Below are positions 10,401 to 21,087 of a stretch of 64,000 nucleotides of DNA, piece after piece. The translations under genes were made by a program, and so were the position numbers. Numbering within the stretch: the stretch's first letter is position 1; each line of letters begins with the position of its first letter. The notes beneath the pieces were generated by a model. The model was not told the DNA's origin. It was given only the letters and a program-made list of their open reading frames with translations, and made no database searches. This DNA comes from Stomoxys calcitrans (Eukaryota; Arthropoda; Insecta; Diptera; Muscidae). Location: positions 41,004,354 to 41,068,353 of the forward strand of contig NC_081554.1 of NCBI RefSeq assembly GCF_963082655.1. Direction: 5' to 3'.

Positions 10401-13300
10401 TTAAGCCGATCAAGAATATATATACTTTATAGGGTCGGAAATGGATATTTCGATGTGTTGCAAACGGAATGACAAAATGAATATACCCCCATTCTTCGGT
10501 GGTGGGTATAACAACAAGTAAAAGCGTGTTAAATGGGCCGAATCTTGAAAACCCACCACCATGGATTCCGCAAAAATATGGGAGCTATATCTGTTTGTAG
10601 ACCGAATTGCACCGCACTTGTCGAGAGTCATAACGGAACATTATATGCAAAATTCCAGCAAACAGATTTTGGAAGTCATAACAGAATACCACTTATAAAA
10701 TTTCAACTAAATCGGGCAAAACTTGCGGAGTTCAGGGGCTCAAGAAGTCAAATCGAGAGATCGGTGTGTATGGGAGCTATATCAGGTTATTGACCGAATT
10801 AGATCGTACATGATACAGTTGTTGCAAATCATAACAACATACCTTGTACAAAATTTCAGCCAAATTTAACGAAAATTGCGGCTTCCAGGGGCTCAAGGTT
10901 TTATATGGGAGCTATATCCAAATCTGATCCGATATCGCCTATTTGCAATCCCCAATGACCTACATCAATATTAAGTATCTGTGCAAAATTTCTAGCGGCT
11001 AGCTCTCCGCGTTCGACCCCTATCATGATTTTGACAGACGAACGGACGGATGGACATGGTTAGTTCAACTCAGAATGTCGACTCAGAATAACTCATTGTG
11101 TGGGCACACTATGCACCTAATAAATGAATTTTTGGCCATTATCTTCAATTATATATACTCAAATCAAAAAAAAAATTTTTTTTTTCATCAAAAATTGCAA
11201 ATTTTCATTTGCTAAAACATGCCAAAAAAAATATAAAATGTGAATTTGTAAGTATTTCTGTTTATTGTATGAATCTTCTTCGAATCGCAAACTGCGGAAT
11301 GCTGGCAATTTTTCGAAATTCGAAAAAATGAAGGAGTTACAGTGTTTTTGGCCTCGAAAACGACCTTGAATTTTTACGCCAAAAAAAAATATTTTTTTAC
11401 CTAATTTTTTTCTAATTCGGCATATCGGTCTATATGAAGCTATATCTAAATATCATCCAATATTTACAATATCTGGATGATATTTATCTTTATGCCAGAT
11501 GACTGGAGGCCTAAAAATACTCGCTGTTTAAAATTTCAACGAAATCGCATAAAAAATTAAGCTTTTATGGGCTGCAGACCCTTTATCGGCAGATTGGTCT
11601 ATAGGGCAGCTATTTGTATCTAAATATCGTCTGATCTAAACCATATTTAAGCCGGATGTTGGGAGGCTTTTAGCAACTCCCTGTTTCAAAACTCAGCGAT
11701 ATAGGGTAATAAATTAAGCTTTTATGGGTTCAGATCCTCTATCGACTTACAACATCAGTGCTAATTTTTATCCGAATCCATATCCACTTGTTACTATGCA
11801 ACGTGTCTTTCTCCTTTAGCACGATACTACAAAAATAAGTTTTATGTTTTATAACAAATTATGAAATCGTAACGTGTGTTTATTTTTCTTTTTAATTTCA
11901 GTTTTAGCAAAACAACTCGAATGTTACGAATGCACCGGAGATGAATGCAATGATGAGGCAACTATTCGAGTCGTTAATTGTAATGATGATTCAATTACAA
12001 CGACTAGCGCAACAACACAGACATCCAGATCAACGACAACAACCACACAATCGACTTGGACGATCCCAACATCTAGTGGAACTACGGAAACAACAACGAC
12101 ACCCAATTCACCAGAGCCAACGTCAAGTGAAACAACACCATTGACCACGGACAAACTTCCACAATCTGAGGAAACAACAGATGGCTCTCCTGAATCAAAC
12201 GCCTTAAAAAACAGAGAATATTTCTCGGCGAAACTTCGAACCATCACACGTAGACGCCGCGACGCTGATGATGGGTTTGTCTGCTATACGATGAAATATA
12301 AAGGTAACATGCAAAAAGGTGCACGTTAGCGTCTAAGCCCAACTAAAGAGACAAGAGTCAGAGTCGAATAAAGTCGCTAGCGGCAAAATCAAATAAGAGA
12401 CGAGGAGTCAGGGGTCAAATTTCAGGTATGAAAGAGAAACAGCGAGACTAGTGGTGAAGATGTTATTTAACTATTTAAAGTTTTTACACTTTTTAATAAC
12501 TTCAAAGTGTACGAAAATGCATTTAAGCTGAATTGCATTTTATCACTTAGAACATTTGTATATTTTTTGAAAATTGTTATACAAACATCTGCAATTTTGT
12601 AAATATGAAAGTTCTTTCTGGTAAGGTTACCATATTTTTACTAAAATTCCCTGAAAATTGTTGGCAACATAACGGAGTTTCATGAATATTTGGCAACATT
12701 TTCAGAGAGAAATGTGCTGAGAGCAGAGAACATTGAGAGCGACGCTGTCAAATTAGAATAGAATCTATTTTAGCGTTATGACCTTAGCCGCGGCACACTT
12801 TTCTTTCTCTTATAAAATACATGCAAAACATATTCACGATGACTCCTGACTCTTTGGTTGGGTTTAGACTCGTATCTATCTCAACCGAACATTTACGTTG
12901 GTTAGACTCAGGAACATCGGTTCTTGCTGTGAAAGATTTGGTTTGGGGTTTAAAGTGTGTAAGAGAACTGGTTATCCTCTAAACCAGTTATGAAAGTTCA
13001 TTTGAAGCAAATGTTAACATTTTTGTTTTTAATTACTTGACTAATTGCCAAATTTTATTTATAAGCATTTACTAACTGTTTTTCTTCTCTACAGATGGCG
13101 AAGCCACCAAAATCCAAAAAGGATGCACAAAAAAATCAGAGAGCGGTAATGCTTGTGCAGATGTTTCGCTTCCAGCAAACACTACTCCTTTAAACTGTGA
13201 CATATGTCCAGAGCCAAAATGTAATTCAAGTCCTGCCATCGCATTGTCTATTCTGCTGACACCAGTGGTTGTATTCATTAGTTTCATTTTAAATTATTAA
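7441..13300 (+). CDS. Gene B: Ly6/uPAR-family protein with mucin-like insertion (complete)
   Basis: Three exons (7441-7492, 11902-12303, 13095-13300; phase-1 introns, all GT-AG) encode 219 residues. Residues 1-20 form a signal peptide (MKFLLVVVLITILTNSKVLA), likely cleaved before K21. Ten cysteines lie at 25, 28, 33, 44, 145, 162, 172, 186, 189 and 194 in Ly6/uPAR order, ending in CDICPEPKCN. The 100 residues between Cys4 and Cys5 are Thr/Ser/Pro-rich, then basic; they end in RRRR (134-137) followed by DADD, a possible proprotein-convertase site. After CNSSP a hydrophobic tail (to residue 219) suggests GPI anchoring. Members of this family act outside the cell in septate junctions, ion-channel modulation or signalling; I cannot assign one. 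The ATG is the first after the shared upstream block and is followed at once by the signal peptide. Intron 1 (4.4 kb) is almost all repeats. Confidence 0.9.
7770..8485 (-). mobile_element. Helentron-like element in gene B intron 1 (copy 1)
   Basis: It opens with the TTCGGCCGGGCCGAA hairpin and 'cttggatacccaccaccatgg', followed by about four ~150-bp units ('ggcttctaagggctcaag', 'aaatcggatgaaaat'). It ends where another copy begins, so the far terminus is missing. Confidence 0.55.
8491..10509 (-). mobile_element. Helentron-like element with expanded minisatellite (gene B intron 1)
   Basis: Bounded by 'caagtaaaaaggcg...ttcggccaggccga' at 8491 and '...ggtggtgggtat' at 10509, so both termini are present. 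About ten imperfect units of ~140-155 bp share 'atcgagagatcggtctatat', 'ggcagctatatccaaatctg' and 'caaatttcggcgacatcgg'. A ~55-bp piece of a SINE end sits inside one unit at about 9053-9110. Confidence 0.6.
10515..11090 (-). mobile_element. Helentron-like element, truncated (gene B intron 1)
   Basis: It starts 'caagtaaaagcgtgttaaa' with a decayed hairpin (GGGCCGAATC) and 'acccaccaccatgg', and has three units. It lacks the terminal 'gtggtgggtat'. It abuts satellite-like sequence. Confidence 0.5.
11135..11755 (+). repeat. Satellite fragment and minisatellite remnant upstream of gene B exon 2
   Basis: About 11135-11400 is a diverged piece of the ~690-bp satellite in array 1 orientation ('gaatcttcttcgaatcgc', 'aaggagttacagtg'). 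About 11410-11755 holds two or three decayed ~150-bp units ('aagcttttatgggct', 'tatcggcagattggtctat'). The next 145 bp before the exon hold nothing recognisable. Confidence 0.55.
11902..12303 (+). CDS. Gene B exon 2 (Cys1-5, Thr-rich insertion, RRRR)
   Basis: The acceptor is 'tttaatttcag'; the donor is G|gtaaca at 12304. It reads LAKQLECYECTGDEC and ends with FVCYTMKYK. Entry and exit are both phase 1, and CYTMKY is shared exactly with gene C. Confidence 0.9.
12328..12872. mobile_element. Possible MITE in gene B intron 2
   Basis: The left end 'gtctaagcccaactaaagag' and the right end, reverse-complemented 'gtctaaacccaaccaaagag', form an imperfect terminal inverted repeat of about 30 bp around ~540 bp of noncoding sequence. 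No clear target duplication is visible. Confidence 0.4.
13095..13300 (+). CDS. Gene B exon 3 (Cys6-10, GPI-signal tail)
   Basis: The acceptor is 'ttcttctctacag'; the split codon gives Asp, then GEATKIQKGC. It ends at TAA 13298-13300. It holds CDICPEPKCNSSP and the hydrophobic end. Confidence 0.92.
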
Positions 13301-13640
13301 AACTATTTAAGGAACAACTGAAAAAAAAAAACTTCAATATAAAAATCTTATTTAACACACACAGACCCTAAGACTTATTTTTCCGAAAACAAAAACATTA
13401 AAAAGTTTCTTCTTAAACCCACCTGCGGGTTAACTAATGTCAAAAATTACGTTTATGCTCGGTGTTTTAAGTGCTACATAAAAAATACTTAAAATTGTTG
13501 TATTTTATTACAATACTACAACAAAACATGCATTGTAAATCAAAATAGAACAATAAAAAGCCTAGAAAATGTGTGAAAAAATCTTCTCTTGTCTAAGGAC
13601 GAAATGAGATTTAGAAGACAAATTACTTCTATATGGTTAA
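13301..13640 (+). other. Gene B 3' UTR and spacer
   Basis: Noncoding. AATAAA at 13552-13557, about 250 bp after the stop, is the probable poly(A) signal. Confidence 0.5.
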
Positions 13641-15236
13641 GGTTTATTACACCCTACATCACTAATGTGGTACACAGGGTATTATAATTTAGTGCATTTG
13701 TTTGTAACACCCAAAAGGAAGAGAGATAGAGCCATTGATAAGTATACCGATCGACTCAGAATAACTTTCTGAATCGACTCAACTATGTCCGTCTGTCTGT
13801 CTGTCCATGTTAATTTGTGTAGAAACTACAGGTCGCAGTTTTCATCCGATCGTCTTCAAATTAGGTACAGGCATGTTTTTCGGCCTATAGACTAAGGCTT
13901 TTGAAATTGGAAAAAATCGGTTCAGATTTTGATATAGCTCCCATATACATGTTCGTCTGATTTACAGTAATAATGCAATAAAATGGTCATTTGTTAACCG
14001 ATTCTCTCGAAATTCGACAGGAAAGATTTTCTTATGACTCTTGACATTACTGGTGAATTCTATAGAAATCGGTTCAGATTTCGATATAGCTCCTATATAT
14101 ATATTCGTCCGATTTGCAGTTATACTGCCATAAAATGGTCATTTGTTAACCGATTCTCTCGAAATTCGGCAATAAAGATTATCTTATGACTCTTGATATT
14201 ACTGGTGCATTCCATAGAAATCGGTTCAGATTTGGATTTAGCTCTCATAAATATATATCGCTCGATATATATATGACCAATCTTCCCAAAACTTTGTATA
14301 ACGCTTTCTTCGATGACTTTTACAATATCTATAGAGTTCGGTTCAGATTTAGATATAGCTTCCTTATATATGTTCGTCTGATTTACAGTAATAATGCTAT
14401 AAAATGGTAATATAAATCGGTCGAGATTTAAATATAGCTGACATATCATTTACCTTCTATGGTCACTGCAAGCGCATTTATGGACCAATCTTGCCAAAAT
14501 TTTGTACAGCGCTTTTTCCGACGACTAGCACAACATCAAAGAAGATTATCTTATGACTCTTGATATTACTGGTGAATTCCATAGAAATCGGTTGAGATCT
14601 AAATATAGCTCCCATAAATATGTTCGTCCTATTTACAGTAATAATGCAACAAAGTGCTCATTTGTTAAGCGATTCTCTCGTAATTTGGCAGGAAGAATTT
14701 TCTCATGACTCTAAACATTACTGGTGAATTCTATAGACATCGGTTCAGATATAGATATAGCTCTCATATATATATTGGGTTGCCCAAAAAGTAATTGCGG
14801 ATTTTTTAAAATAAAGTAAATGCATTTTTAATAAAACTTAGAATGAACTTTAATCAAATATATTTTTTTTACACTTTTTTTCTAAAGCAAGCTAAAAGTA
14901 ACAGCTGATAACTGACAGAAGAAAGAATGCAATTACAGAGTCACAAGCTGTGAAAAAATTTGTCAACGCCGACTATATGAAAAATCCGCAATTACTTTTT
15001 GGGCAACCAATATATGACTCCATTTTCACTCCTAGAGCCACTGCAAACGCATTTATTGATCAATCTGCCCAAAACTTTGTACAATGCCTTCTTCGACGTT
15101 TATCACAATATCTAAGAAGTTTGCTAGAAATCGGTTGAGATTTAGATATAGCTCCCGCATATATATTCGTCGGATTTGCAGTAATAATGCAAAAAAAGGG
15201 TCATTTGTTAACCGATTCTCTCGAAATTCGGAAAAC
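13640..15236 (+). mobile_element. Family-2 minisatellite element, 3' end missing
   Basis: The head hairpin ('acaccctaca...acagggtattataa') and the 'gataagtataccgatcgac' block are followed by ~145-bp units sharing 'aaatcggttcagattt', 'gatatagctcccatat', 'gtccgatttgcagtaataat' and 'gttaaccgattctctcg'. A MITE is nested at 14775-15010. The element runs directly into satellite array 1. Confidence 0.6.
14775..15010 (+). mobile_element. mariner-type MITE, copy 2
   Basis: TIRs TTGGGTTGCCCAAAAAGTAA...; TA flanks. The right end lacks two bases of the terminal repeat. Inserted in a family-2 unit at a tatata run. Confidence 0.88.
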
Positions 15237-18200
15237 ACCTTGATTTTTTTAGCATTTTTCGGAAATTATTTATGCGATTTTTGAGCTTGATTTTTGAAGA
15301 TAAAAACATAGGAGTTGCACTAATCCGAATTTTTCGCCATTATCTTCAATACTATATACTCAACTCGAAAAAAATTTTTCGCATCAAAAATTGCGAATTT
15401 TCAGAAGGGGTTAGCCTTTGATAAAAATATGCAAAAAATATTAAATATGATTTTTTAAGTAATTCTGTTTATTGCACGAATCTTCTTCGAATTTCGAACG
15501 GCGGAATGGTGGAAAATTTATGAAATTGAGAAAAATTAAGAAGTTACAGCGTTTTTGGTCTTGAAAACGACCATGAATTTTTTACGCCCAAAAATAATTG
15601 GTTTTTGCGATGTTTTTTATCAAAAAACTTTAAAGTATTGCTTCACCCTGCACCTCTACCAAAAGAGATTTTCCTCACGAAGCCAACAATGTATAAAAAA
15701 TTCTGAGGTTAGCAAAACTAAAGAAGCTGCAGCAATTGCAAACTCATGTTGGTTTTTTTTTTTTAATTTTTTGGAATGAATTATGCGATTTTGAAGCAAT
15801 ACTCTAAAGTTTTCAAAGAAACAGAAAAGAGTATTGCTTCGTTCAGTACCACAACGGAAAGAGGTTTTCTTCACGAATCCAACGGTGTCCTCAGAAGTTT
15901 AAAATTCGCAAAACAAAAGATGTCACAGCAATTTCAAACTTACCTCGATTTTTTTTTGCATTTTTCGGATATTAATGATGCGATTTTTAGCTCATTTTTT
16001 TGAAGAAAAAACATAGGAGTTGCACTTATCCGAATTGTTTGCCATTATCTTCAATACTATATACTCAACTCGAAAATTTTTTTTGCGTCAAAAATTGCAA
16101 ATTTTCATAAGGGGTTAGCCTTTGCTAAAAAAATGCAAAAAAAAAAATAAAATGTGAAATTTTAAGTAATTTTGTTAATTGTTCGAATCTTCTTCGAATT
16201 TCGAATTGCGAAATGCTGGAAAATTTTCGAAATTCGAAAAAATTAAGGAGTTACAGCGTTTTTGGTCCTGAAAACGACATCGAATTTTTACGCCCAAAAA
16301 AAATTGGTTTTAGCAATGTTTTTCACAGAAAACTTTACAGTATGGCTTCATCCAGCACCACTACGGAGAGAGTTTTTCCTCACGAATCCAACGGTGTCTA
16401 AAAAACTGTGAAGATTGCAAAACTAATGAAGTTACAGAACTTGCAAACTCACGTTGGTTTTTTTGTATTTTCTAAATATGAATTATGCGTTTTTGACGCA
16501 ATACTGTATTGTTTTTAAGGAAACTGAAAAGAGTATTGCTTCGTCCTCACGAATCCTCACGAATCCAACGGTGTCTAAAAAACTGTGAAGATTGCAAAAC
16601 TAATGAAGTTACAGAACTTGCAAACCCACGTTTTTAAGGAAACTGAAAAGAGTATTGCTTCGTCCAGCACCATTACGGAAAAAGATTTTCTTCACGAATC
16701 CAACGGTGTCCTCAAAATTTTGAAATTCGCAAAACTGAAGATGTGGCAGCGGTTTCAAACTCACCTTGATTTTTTATAGCATTTTTCGGATATTAATTAT
16801 GCGATTTTGAGCTTGTTTTTTGAAGAAAAAACATAGGAGTTGCACTAATCCGAATTTTTTGCCATAATCTTCAATACTGTATACTCAACTCGAAAATTTT
16901 TTCGCATCAAAAATTGCAAATTTTCATAGCCTTTGCTAAAAAAATGCAAAAAAAATAAAATGTGAAATTTTAAGTAATTTTGTTAATTGTTTGAATCTTC
17001 TTGAATTTCGAATTGCGAAATGCTGGAAAATTTTCGAAATTCGAAAAAATTAAGGAGTTACAGCGTTTTTGGTCTTGAAAACGACCTTGAATTTTTACGC
17101 CCAAAAAAAATTGGTTTTAGCAATGTTTTTCACAGAAAACTTTACAGTATGGCTTCATCCAGCACCTCTACGGAGAGAGTTTTTCCTCACGAATCCAACG
17201 GTGTCTAAAAAACTGTGAAGATTGCAAAACTAATGAAGTTACAGAACTTGCAAACTCACGTTGGTTTTTTTGTATTTTCTAAATATGAATTATGCGTTTT
17301 TGACGCAATACTGTATTGTTTTTAAGAAAACTGAAAAGAGTATTGCTTCGTGCAGCACCATTACGGAAAGAGATTTTCTTCACGAATCCAACGGTGTCCT
17401 CAAAATTTTGAAATTCGCAAAACTGAAGATGTGGCAGCGGTTTCAAACTCACCTTGATTTTTTTAGCATTTTTCGGATATTAATTATGCGATTTTGAGCT
17501 TGTTTTTTGAAGAAAAAACATAGGAGTTGCACTAATCCGAATTTTTTGCCATAATCTTCAATACTGTATACTCAACTCGAAAATTTTTTCGCATCAAAAA
17601 TTGCAAATTTTCATAGCCTTTGCTAAAAAAATGCAAAAAAAATAAAATGTGAAATTTTAAGTAATTTTGTTAATTGTTTGAATCTTCTTGAATTTCGAAT
17701 TGCGAAATGCTGGAAAATTTTCGAAATTCGAAAAAATTAAGGAGTTACAGCGTTTTTGGTCTTGAAAACGACCTTGAATTTTTACGCCCAAAAAAAATTG
17801 GTTTTAGCAATGTTTTTCACAGAAAACTTTACAGTATGGCTTCATCCAGCACCTCTACGGAGAGAGTTTTTCCTCACGAATCCAACGGTGTCTAAAAAAC
17901 TGTGAAGATTGCAAAACTAATGAAGTTACAGAACTTGCAAACTCACGTTGGTTTTTTTGTATTTTCTAAATATGAATTATGCGTTTTTGACGCAATACTG
18001 TAATGTTTTTAAGGAAACTGAAAAGAGTATTGCTTCGTCCAGCACCATTACGGAAAAAGATTTTCTTCACGAATCCAACGGTGTCCTCAAAATTTTGAAA
18101 TTCGCAAAACTGAAGATGTGGCAGCGGTTTCAAACTCACCTTGATTTTTTTAGCATTTTTCGGATATTAATTATGCGATTTTGAGCTTGTTTTTTGAAGA

Positions 18201-18800
18201 AAAAACATAGGAGTTGCACTAATCCGATTTTTTTGCCATAATCTTCAATACTGTATACTCAACTCGAAAAATTTTTTCGCATCAAAAATTGCAAATTTTC
18301 ATAAGGGGTTAGCCTTTGCTAAAAAAATGCAAAAAAAAAATAAAATGTGAAATTTTAAGTAATTTTGTTAATTGTTTGAATCTTCTTCGAATTTCGAATT
18401 GCGAAATGCTGGAAAATTTTCGAAATTCGAAAAAATTAATGAGTTACAGCATTTTTGACTTTAAAAACGACCTTGAATTTTTACTCCCAAAAATAATTGG
18501 TTTTAACGATGTTTTTTACAGAAAACTATAAAGTATGGCTTCACCCTGCATCTCTACGAAAAGAGATTTTCCTCACGAACCCAACAATGTATAAAAAATT
18601 CTGAGGTTTGCAAAACTAATGAAACTCACGTTTTTTTTTTTTTTAATTTTTTGGAATGAATTATGCGATTTTAAAGCAATACTGTAAAGTTTTGAAAGAA
18701 ACAGAAAAGAGTATTGCTTCGTTCAGTACCATTACGGAAAGAGATTTTCTTCACGAATCCAATGGTGTCCTCAGAAGTTTGAAATTCGCAAAACAAAAGA
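15237..18800 (+). repeat. Satellite array 1 (~690-bp monomers, + orientation)
   Basis: Tandem copies of an AT-rich monomer. The word 'ttgcgaaatgctggaaaatt' recurs at 16206, 17013, 17700 and 18402 (spacings 807, 687 and 702). The 807-bp unit carries an extra ~120-bp internal duplication (16380-16465 repeated at about 16550-16632). The first and last units are diverged; the middle three are nearly identical to each other and to array 2. Noncoding. Confidence 0.92.
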
Positions 18801-18915
18801 CTGATCAAGTTATCGTCACAAATATGGCTGATAAGCCTAATATGTCTAGCATTCTCATGGCAAACGGTTACTATTGCATTTTAAAAAAAAAAAAAAAAAA
18901 AACGAAAAAAAAAAA

Positions 18916-19364
18916 CAAGTAAAAGCGTACTAAGTTCGGCCGGCCGAATCTGGGTAACCCACCACTATGGATTCTGGTAAAAATGTATACAAAATAAGTT
19001 TAGTTAAAGTGCATAATTTTAGCCAAATCGGAAAATTGCGGTTTCCAGGGGCTCAAGAAGTTAAATCGGGAGATCGGTTTATATGGGAGCTATATCTAAA
19101 TATGAACCGATATGGCCCATTTGCAATCCCCAACGACCTACGTCAATAGTAATTATCTGTACAAAATTTCAAGCGGCTAGTTTTACGCGTTCGACAGCTA
19201 TCGTGATTTCGACAGACGGGCGGACGGACGGACATGGCTAGATCGTCTCAGAACGTCGAGACGATCAGGAATATATATACTTTATGTGGTCTTAGAAGAA
19301 TATTTCGAGATATTACTAACGGCATGACTAGATTAGTATACCCCTATTCTATGGTGGTGGGTAT
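18916..19364 (-). mobile_element. Complete short Helentron-like element
   Basis: Both ends are present: 'caagtaaaagcgtactaag' with the TTCGGCCGGCCGAA hairpin at the left, and 'tatggtggtgggtat' at the right; flanked by A on both sides, so inserted between T residues on the minus strand. At 449 bp it has only about one minisatellite unit. It also carries 'gacagacgggcggacggacg', a block found in other copies. Confidence 0.65.
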
Positions 19365-19374
19365 AAAAATAGTA

Positions 19375-20229
19375 TAAAGGGTGATTTTTTAAGAGCGATA
19401 GGAAAGTTTTTTTCAACAAAAAGCACATAAAATTCAGAAAAATGCATAAAATCTTTATTCGAATCGATAGTATGGTGCATATAATTAAATTTAGAAAATT
19501 ATTTCATGCTAATGTTGACCGTGACTGCACCTCAAATGGTCCATTTACTTAGTCCAATTTTGGCATAATCATTCCGGGCTTGTCTGTATAGACATGAGCT
19601 TTAACAAAGCCCCACAAAAAATTGTCTAAAGGCGTTAAATCGCACGATGTAGACAGCCAATTGACCGGTCCGCAATGTGAAATAAAATGTTCACCGAACT
19701 CGCCTCTCAATAAGTCCATTGTTACGCATGCTGTTTGGCATGTGGCAGCGTCTTGTTGAAACCACATGTCATGCAAGTCAAGCTCTTGCATTTTGGACAA
19801 AAAAAGTTGAACATCATTTCACGATAGCGCTCACCATTCACAGTTACATTACCATTCTCATAATCTTTGAAGAAGTATGGTCCAATGATGCCACCAGCCT
19901 ATAAACCGCACCAAACTGTGACTTTTTCTGGATGCGTTGGTAGCTATTGCAACGCTTCTGGCTGATCTTTACTCCAAAATCTACAATTCAGCTTATCTAC
20001 GTACCCATTGAGCCAAAATGAGCATCGTCGCTGATGAACTTTCCTAACAAAGCACACATTTCAAAAATAAAATTCAAAAATTTGCCAACGTTGTTCGTTT
20101 GTAAGACGATTTATGGTTAAATTATAGACCAAACTGAAGATGTTTGACAGTGAAAAAAAACACAAAATGTGAGTGAGCTATTCAAACTAATGTTGCCAAA
20201 AAGATAATAGCTAAAAAAGCACCCTTTAT
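19375..20229 (-). mobile_element. rosa-like (DD41D) mariner element, internally deleted and decayed
   Basis: TIRs 'aagggtgattttttaagagc' (left) and its inverted match 'gctaaaaaagcaccctt' (right), with TA flanks. The minus strand holds the catalytic part of a Tc1/mariner transposase: FISDDAHF (first Asp, near 20025), MWFQQDAATCQT (second Asp) and CDLTPLDNFLWG (third Asp). There are 41 residues between the second and third catalytic Asp, the DD41D spacing reported for rosa-type elements. The N-terminal DNA-binding region is missing and several stops interrupt the frame, so it is non-autonomous. Confidence 0.8.
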
Positions 20230-20474
20230 ATTGACTTAGGCAGGTGGCAATTCATGTTCTTATAGTTAACGGTGTTGTTTAGTCGGCATCACCCGATTAT
20301 GTTCTTTGCTCAGTTGCTTTTGTTGGGTATTCGATAAGGCAAATAAGAGGAAAGTAATGATAACGAAATAAACACATTTTTGCGATTATGTATCAATATA
20401 AGGCAATAATGGGCAAATACACGGACACTATTGCGCATTAATTGTATGCCCATGTGTAAGTGCGCCCATCACTA
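20230..20474. other. Spacer between two mariner derivatives
   Basis: No gene or repeat recognised. Confidence 0.4.
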
Positions 20475-21087
20475 ATAAAGGGTGATTTTTTTGAGGTTAG
20501 GATTTTCATGCATTAGTATTTGACAGATCACGTGGGATTTCAGACATGGTGTCAAAGAGAAAGATGCTCAGTATGCTTTGACATTTCATCATGAATAGAC
20601 TTACTAACGAGCAACGCTTGCAAATCATTGAATTTTATTACCAAAATCAGTGTTCGGTTCGAAATGTGTTCATTCACCGTAACGTTGCGTCCAACAGCAT
20701 CTTTGAAAAAATACGGTCCAATGATTCCACCAGCGTACAAACCACACCAAACAGTGCATTTTTCGGGATGCATGGGCAGTTCTTGAACGGCTTCTGGTTG
20801 CTCTTCACTCCAAATGCGGCAATTTTGCTTATTTACGTAGCCATTCAACCAGAAATGAGCCTCATCGCTGAACAAAATTTGTCAAAATTTGAACACATTT
20901 CGAACCGAACACTGATTTTGGTAATAAAATTCAATAATTTGCAAGCGTTGCTCGTTAGTAAGTCTATTCATGATGAAATGTCAAAGCATACTGAGCATCT
21001 TTCTCTTTGACACCATGTCTGAAATCCCACGTGATCTGTCAAATACTAATGCATGAAAATCCTAACCTCAAAAAAATCACCCTTTAT
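20475..21087 (-). mobile_element. Fold-back mariner derivative (rosa-like)
   Basis: Two 197-bp inverted arms (20475-20671 and 20891-21087), almost identical (I see one or two mismatches), flank a 219-bp core. Each arm contains the transposon 5' end and the start of the transposase (MNRLTNEQRLQIIEFYYQNQ, the first helix-turn-helix). The core, on the minus strand, holds SDEAHFWLNGYVNKQNCRIW and KCTVWCGLYAGGIIGPYFF from the catalytic domain. The 3' half has therefore been replaced by an inverted copy of the 5' end. The ends 'aaagggtgatttttt' match the element at 19375. Confidence 0.85.

Noticed and set aside
11941..12247. Overlapping ORFs in other frames of gene B exon 2 (Gln/His-rich on +, Val-rich on -)
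   Set aside because: Shadows of the Thr-rich coding tract (ACN codons read in other frames).
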